A stretch of 42,613 nt of DNA from Nitrospira lenta (lineage in GTDB: Bacteria; Nitrospirota; Nitrospiria; Nitrospirales; Nitrospiraceae). A program made the translations under genes and the position numbers. The stretch is from the NCBI GenBank assembly GCA_945905765.1, contig CAMDPZ010000014.1, forward strand, positions 1 to 42,613, in the 5' to 3' direction. Shown piece by piece: positions 42,232 through 42,613 of the stretch. Position 1 is the first letter of the stretch; each line of letters begins with the position of its first letter. The notes below the pieces were generated by a model, which worked only from the letters and a program-made list of their open reading frames with translations, did not search any database and was not told the origin of the DNA.

Positions 42232-42613
42232 TGGGCTCCTCCTTTGAAAATATGTGTTGTCTTGGACTGGAGATCAAAGTGAGGAAGGAATGGGCCGAAG
42301 ACGCAAAGACCATGGCGACTCAAGGCTGGCTTCCGATCAAATTCCCACACAAAACCAAAACAACATCTGTCTGAGGCCTTGTCACTCTCTGCAGTATCAC
42401 CACCAGGCCCTTCGCGATGACACACAAACGACACTGTACTCCTCAGTTCCCTCAAATGCAAGCGATGGCGCAATCATGCGCGAGACGGGATCGTTCGCTA
42501 ATAGGCCGCTGGGGCCGATAACGGGCGCTGTGAAAACAAGGGGATGGCATGCAAGCTGTCAAAATCTAAGGAGGTTTCACCTCGAACCAGGAGCCCGACT
42601 TGCCCGATCGCCA
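42232..42613. other. 382-bp region without a confident gene, upstream of the RRM gene
   Basis: No coding frame here looks like a known protein. On the minus strand a weak TTGCAT-N17-TACAGT promoter-like pair lies near 42432-42460, which would give a leader of about 190 nt to the RRM gene. Near 42566-42583 the plus strand has AAGGAGG followed by GAGGTTTCACCTC, a short inverted repeat, but no start codon at the proper distance. Confidence 0.4.

Noticed and set aside
42560-42613. tRNA-like 3' end (GGTTCGAGG on the minus strand) near the right edge
   Set aside because: No T-stem pairing, acceptor stem or anticodon arm can be formed around it.

Overview
The window looks like chromosomal DNA of a Gram-negative bacterium of the phylum Nitrospirota, most likely the genus Nitrospira. 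The inference rests on one combination: a full lipid A/LPS and BamA outer-membrane gene set next to an actinobacterial-type 20S proteasome locus (ARC/Mpa ATPase, Dop, PrcB, PrcA, PafA). GC content is high, gene packing is tight, and almost everything is single-copy housekeeping. I see no phage, insertion sequence, CRISPR array, rRNA or tRNA.

Layout. (1) 1-12300, minus strand: an envelope operon read bamA, lipoprotein ompH/skp, ompH/skp, fabZ, lpxA, lpxI, Gfo/Idh oxidoreductase, lpxB, msbA, DUF374 acyltransferase (frameshifted), waaA (cut by the window edge). It starts from a strong promoter in a 269-bp divergent region. lpxD, usually found between skp and fabZ, is absent. (2) 12534-19012, plus strand: galU, lon, thiL, DUF2062, HD phosphohydrolase; galU appears leaderless. 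(3) 19139-26690, minus strand: the proteasome operon ARC, dop, prcB, prcA, pafA and a translationally coupled M23 peptidase, with its own promoter and no pup/UBact gene inside. (4) 26716-28585, minus: thiS, thiG, thiE, with a promoter that makes thiS nearly leaderless. (5) 28655-29155, plus: an orphan Pol-beta/PolX N-terminal-like protein. (6) 29130-37914, minus: a long run ffh, rpsP, rimM, trmD, rplS, rnhB, yraN, ftsE, ftsX, envC, ctpA, joining protein targeting and translation to cell division. (7) 37960-38297, plus: DUF4321. (8) 38316-42231, minus: uvrB, a DEAD-box helicase and an RRM protein, followed by 382 bp with no confident gene.

The most unusual content is not a gene family but the linkers between genes. 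Several cistron junctions in the envelope operon, and prcA/pafA in the proteasome operon, carry arrays of degenerate 6-9-bp units, mostly arranged as two inverted arms around a short loop. The unit differs between junctions (GGTCTGTC-like, GTGATGAG-like, GGGATAG-like, GTTCGAAG-like) but the architecture is shared. The units often supply the stop codon and last residues of the upstream gene, and in waaA a 9-bp array lies inside the reading frame and encodes tripeptide repeats. A separate ~120-bp palindromic element occurs three times at gene ends.

Together the genes cover lipid A synthesis and export, outer-membrane protein insertion, Pup-type protein tagging and degradation, Lon proteolysis, thiamine diphosphate synthesis, the SRP, ribosome/tRNA maturation and FtsEX-EnvC control of septal peptidoglycan cleavage. 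Starts were often corrected downstream of the longest open frame, because repeat DNA extends frames artificially.
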